NCBI GenBank assembly: GCA_902495245.1
Contig: CABUWI010000006.1
Location: 118,761-182,760 of the forward strand
DNA: 64,000 nucleotides
From: an uncultured Porphyromonadaceae bacterium
Lineage (GTDB): Bacteria; Bacteroidota; Bacteroidia; Bacteroidales; Muribaculaceae
Direction of reading: 5' to 3'
The stretch's first letter is position 1; every line of letters starts with the position of its first letter. Shown here piece by piece: positions 62,107 to 64,000 of this stretch. Made by a program: the position numbers and the translations under genes. The notes beneath the pieces are model-generated. The model was not told where the DNA came from. It worked only from the letters and a program-made list of their open reading frames with translations, and made no database searches.

Positions 62107-62798
62107 TTCGTTTCGAGATGTTTGAGCAGACGCCCGGGCGTCGGGTTCTTAAGCACCACCGTGCGGTCGGCGTCAAGCAGATAGACCGACGGCATGGAGC
62201 GGATAACGTATGTGTCGTTGCCGAGAATGCCGCTGCGGTCAAAAGCGGCCGTCCAATCTTCGGGAAGCAGACCGACGCTCTGACGCCAGCGCTTCTCGTT
62301 GCCGGCGATGTCGACTGCCAGCACGTCGATTTGCGAACCGATGCCCGACAGCTCGTCAATCACTTCGCGGCAGTGGTCGCAGTCGGGGTCGTAAAACAAG
62401 AGCACCAGCGGCTTGCCCGGCAGATAGTCATGAAGCGTGAGCGACGCCTTGGTCAGCGTGCCGAACATGAAGTCGGCCGCCTTCGTGCCGGGAGCATTCA
62501 CCTCGCAGACGTCGTGGAGCATCCACTCGGCCGTGGAGGTCTGCGTCTCGTTGAGCGCACCCGTGGCGAGCGCCGCCCTCAGAATCTCGGCCATGCGCTC
62601 CTCGTCGTTGGGAAACACGGTCGTCTCCGCCGCCTCGAGCAAGTCGGGCAACTTGCCCGCAGCCGCGGCGTCGGCAACCATACGCTCCGCCGCACCCTGC
62701 GTCAGGTCCGCCGGCACGGTCCACGCCGAGCGCCGCGCCGCGCACCCCGCCAACAGCAAACAGCCCGCCGCCAACACAAATAAAAAACTCTTCTTCAT
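62103..62798 (-). CDS. thioredoxin-fold lipoprotein (DUF5106-like)
   Basis: A 231-residue protein with a lipobox (LLLAGC, Cys19). A helical N-terminal part of about 100 residues precedes a thioredoxin fold with LLFYDPDCDHCREVI (active CDHC) and the cis-Pro SMPSVYLLD. The helical insertion plus CxxC pattern resembles DUF5106/TlpA-like proteins of Bacteroidetes. A periplasmic or outer-membrane redox role is likely. It is the first gene of the operon to tamL. Confidence 0.85.
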   Translation of the reverse strand: MKKSFLFVLAAGCLLLAGCAARRSAWTVPADLTQGAAERMVADAAAAGKLPDLLEAAETTVFPNDEERMAEILRAALATGALNETQTSTAEWMLHDVCEVNAPGTKAADFMFGTLTKASLTLHDYLPGKPLVLLFYDPDCDHCREVIDELSGIGSQIDVLAVDIAGNEKRWRQSVGLLPEDWTAAFDRSGILGNDTYVIRSMPSVYLLDADRTVVLKNPTPGRLLKHLETK

Positions 62799-62806
62799 AC
62801 GAACTG

Positions 62807-62814
62807 CAAAGTTA
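62807..62814 (-). promoter_or_regulatory. -7 box of the thioredoxin-cvpA-sufB-tamL operon
   Basis: TAACTTTG on the minus strand followed by CAGTTCG and the ATG at 62798. Short leader. Confidence 0.7.
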
Positions 62815-62922
62815 CGAAAAAATTAAGAATTACCCCGATAAATCAAGAAAAACCTTAATTCAAAATTTTGTCCACTGTGCCGCCGGCTTGCCGGCGCTCC
62901 CCTCAACCGTGTGAGCGCGGCA

Positions 62923-63021
62923 GCGCGAAAAAACAAAATCACGTTTAATCCCGCTTAATCCCGCCAAATCCCGATAAATCGAGAAAAAACTCTTAATTCT
63001 TAATTTTTAATTCTTAATTCT
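62923..63021. repeat. AATC 10-bp array element B
   Basis: GAGCGCGGCAGCGCGAAAAAA, four 10-base units of type TTTAATCCCG (62944-62983), then TTAATTC units (62989-63021) just before the -7 box at 63057. It matches the layout of 38534-38620. The rest of 62815-62922 holds a GCCGGCTTGCCGGC hairpin and no gene. Confidence 0.75.
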
Positions 63022-63056
63022 CAAAAATTCTACGCTTCCCCTCCTCCCCCTTGTCG

Positions 63057-63064
63057 TAACTTTG
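63057..63064 (+). promoter_or_regulatory. -7 box of the last gene
   Basis: TAACTTTG followed by CCGCCGGT and the ATG at 63073, a spacing of 8 bases, which implies a leaderless or nearly leaderless mRNA. Confidence 0.65.
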
Positions 63065-63072
63065 CCGCCGGT

Positions 63073-63810
63073 ATGCAAAGCATCTGGCTACCGTTCCGAC
63101 AATACTCCGTCAGCTTCCGACGCTGGGTCGGCCGCCCCCTGAGGTCGGCCGAAGCCAACTTCATCGAAGCCGCCGAACGCGCCCGACAGCTCGCCGACGG
63201 CTCCCTCCTGATGCTCGTCAACGACCCCCGGCGCGAACTCATGCGCGTAATTCTCGAATACGTCTCCTGGCATCAGAACATACTCCTACCCTTCGCCAAC
63301 ACCCCCTCCCTCCCCAACATAGTCGTCGCCACAACCCGCGCCGCCGCCTTCGCCGCCTGCCGCATCTTCTCCCCGCCAAATGCGCTCCCCATCGCAGCCC
63401 GAAGCATCTACTGCGCCCGCGGCTACGACTTCAACAGCGCAGTCCTCTTCAACGCAAACACCTACTGCCCCTCCGTACCCGTCTACCGCAGCCGGCTCAT
63501 CGGCCCCGTACACTCACTCGTCGCCGGAGCCGCCGTCGCCGACGGCTCAATCATCATCGTCCACGGAGACATCTCCTGGCCCTGGCGACGCAACCACTTC
63601 CGCTCCCTCTGGCGCCGAACCCGCAAAAAACCCTTCTGGTGCCGCTACGACGTCCTCTCCCCCGACCCCCTGCTGCTAAAACGCCGCAAAATCCTGCGGC
63701 CTCCCAAAATACGCTACCCCGTCAAAATCTTCAACAAGCGGAGCGACGCGCCTCCACGGCGCCTGTCCCCCGGCGTCGCCCTCCTCCCTCTCCCTCAGAT
63801 ACCTGCCTGA
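63073..63810 (+). CDS. unrecognised protein
   Basis: A 245-residue open frame with its own -7 box. No signal peptide or membrane helix is convincing. It has several aromatic and cysteine residues (AACRIFSPP, IYCARGYDFNSAV, NANTYCPSVP), an IIIVHGDISWPW strand-turn and a very basic region after it (RRNHFRSLWRRTRKKPFWCR). The Pro/Arg-rich tail from about 205 may be beyond the folded part. No family can be named. The start and coding status rest on promoter position and frame length. Confidence 0.55.
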   Translation: MQSIWLPFRQYSVSFRRWVGRPLRSAEANFIEAAERARQLADGSLLMLVNDPRRELMRVILEYVSWHQNILLPFANTPSLPNIVVATTRAAAFAACRIFSPPNALPIAARSIYCARGYDFNSAVLFNANTYCPSVPVYRSRLIGPVHSLVAGAAVADGSIIIVHGDISWPWRRNHFRSLWRRTRKKPFWCRYDVLSPDPLLLKRRKILRPPKIRYPVKIFNKRSDAPPRRLSPGVALLPLPQIPA

Positions 63811-64000
63811 GCGGCAGCTGCCCCGCGAGCCCCGAAAGCCAAAACGCAGCAAAAGTCGCACCTCTTCCAATAGGTCGCAAAGCGCACACACTCCAACCCT
63901 GACATGTTTCCATCTCCTTCTGGTGCCGATGGGGCTGCCGACCCAGGTCCCGCACGCACCGCGCCGCCGCCGTTGAGCCGGCGCAAACCGCCACGTGCCT
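63811..64000. other. window end without a supported gene
   Basis: GC-rich sequence with open frames on several strands, none with a promoter, family motif or clear start. The neighbouring gene probably begins beyond the window. Confidence 0.4.

Noticed and set aside
61640..62359. Extension of the sufB frame upstream to 62359
   Set aside because: It overlaps two complete genes (cvpA and the thioredoxin lipoprotein) and SufB similarity begins only at MTQDTDN.
1..64000. CRISPR array
   Set aside because: The repeats found are palindromic, short-period or unevenly spaced, with no regular direct repeats separated by unique spacers and no cas gene.

Overview
The window is a GC-rich chromosomal stretch from a member of the Bacteroidales, most likely a gut Muribaculaceae-type bacterium (family level is inference). 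The supporting signs are: many promoters with the Bacteroidetes -7 box TAnnTTTG (usually TAACTTTGC), some with a TTTG -33 box 19-20 bases upstream; several secreted proteins with type IX secretion (T9SS) style C-terminal sorting domains; a TamL-type lipoprotein Omp85; methylmalonyl-CoA mutase of the propionate pathway; pyruvate:ferredoxin oxidoreductase; and a sialidase. No rRNA operon, transposase, integrase or CRISPR array was seen.

Layout. 3-8838 (+): a cluster of exported proteins around a TPR-caspase (His717/Cys767 intact), with a WD40 propeller protein that shares an undescribed module with the caspase, a FecR-like protein, a DUF4384-like protein and a transglutaminase-like protein. 8909-15398 (-): three secreted T9SS-type cargo proteins, a C10 cysteine protease, a protein of triplicated FnIII-like repeats and a protein with a duplicated beta domain. 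15735-21341 (+): an apparent operon of a pyruvoyl amino-acid decarboxylase (PSD/PsiD-like), a GadC-like antiporter, an MFS transporter and an outer-membrane porin. 21508-22318: a small RHH/YoeB toxin-antitoxin cassette bounded by a 63-bp direct repeat of the 3' end of the adjacent M16 peptidase gene. 22254-26044 (-): M16 peptidase, ispG, purE, rplS. 26546-31313 (+): HAD phosphatase and mutA/mutB. 31411-33806 (-): lptB, udk and a compact holin/GH24 lysozyme/u-spanin-like lysis cassette. 33965-38506 (+): FtsB/DivIC-like protein, membrane protein, coaX, OMP, lptC, CorC-type protein. 38619-42793 (-): tcdA, ribF, HAD, TlpA-like lipoprotein and trigger factor. 43023-43120: small SRP RNA. 43649-45804 (-): a lipoprotein and a DUF1846 protein. 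45994-51716 (+): PFOR overlapping a second C10 protease. 51780-52246 (-): two identical tRNA-Glu genes flanking rpsT, divergent from recO through overlapping promoters. 53137-56484 (-): GH33 sialidase. 56604-57875 (+): O-acetylhomoserine sulfhydrylase-type enzyme. 57863-62798 (-): thioredoxin lipoprotein, cvpA, sufB, tamL. 63073-63810 (+): an unrecognised gene.

The best candidates for undescribed biology are the exported caspase cluster with its shared module, the decarboxylase-antiporter-porin operon, the direct-repeat-bounded toxin-antitoxin cassette and the lysis cassette embedded among housekeeping genes. Several intergenic repeat families (AATC 10-bp arrays, ATGCCC/GGGCAT palindromes, a 17-bp inverted repeat) also recur. 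All positions and motifs were read by eye; family names rest on recognised sequence motifs, not on database searches.
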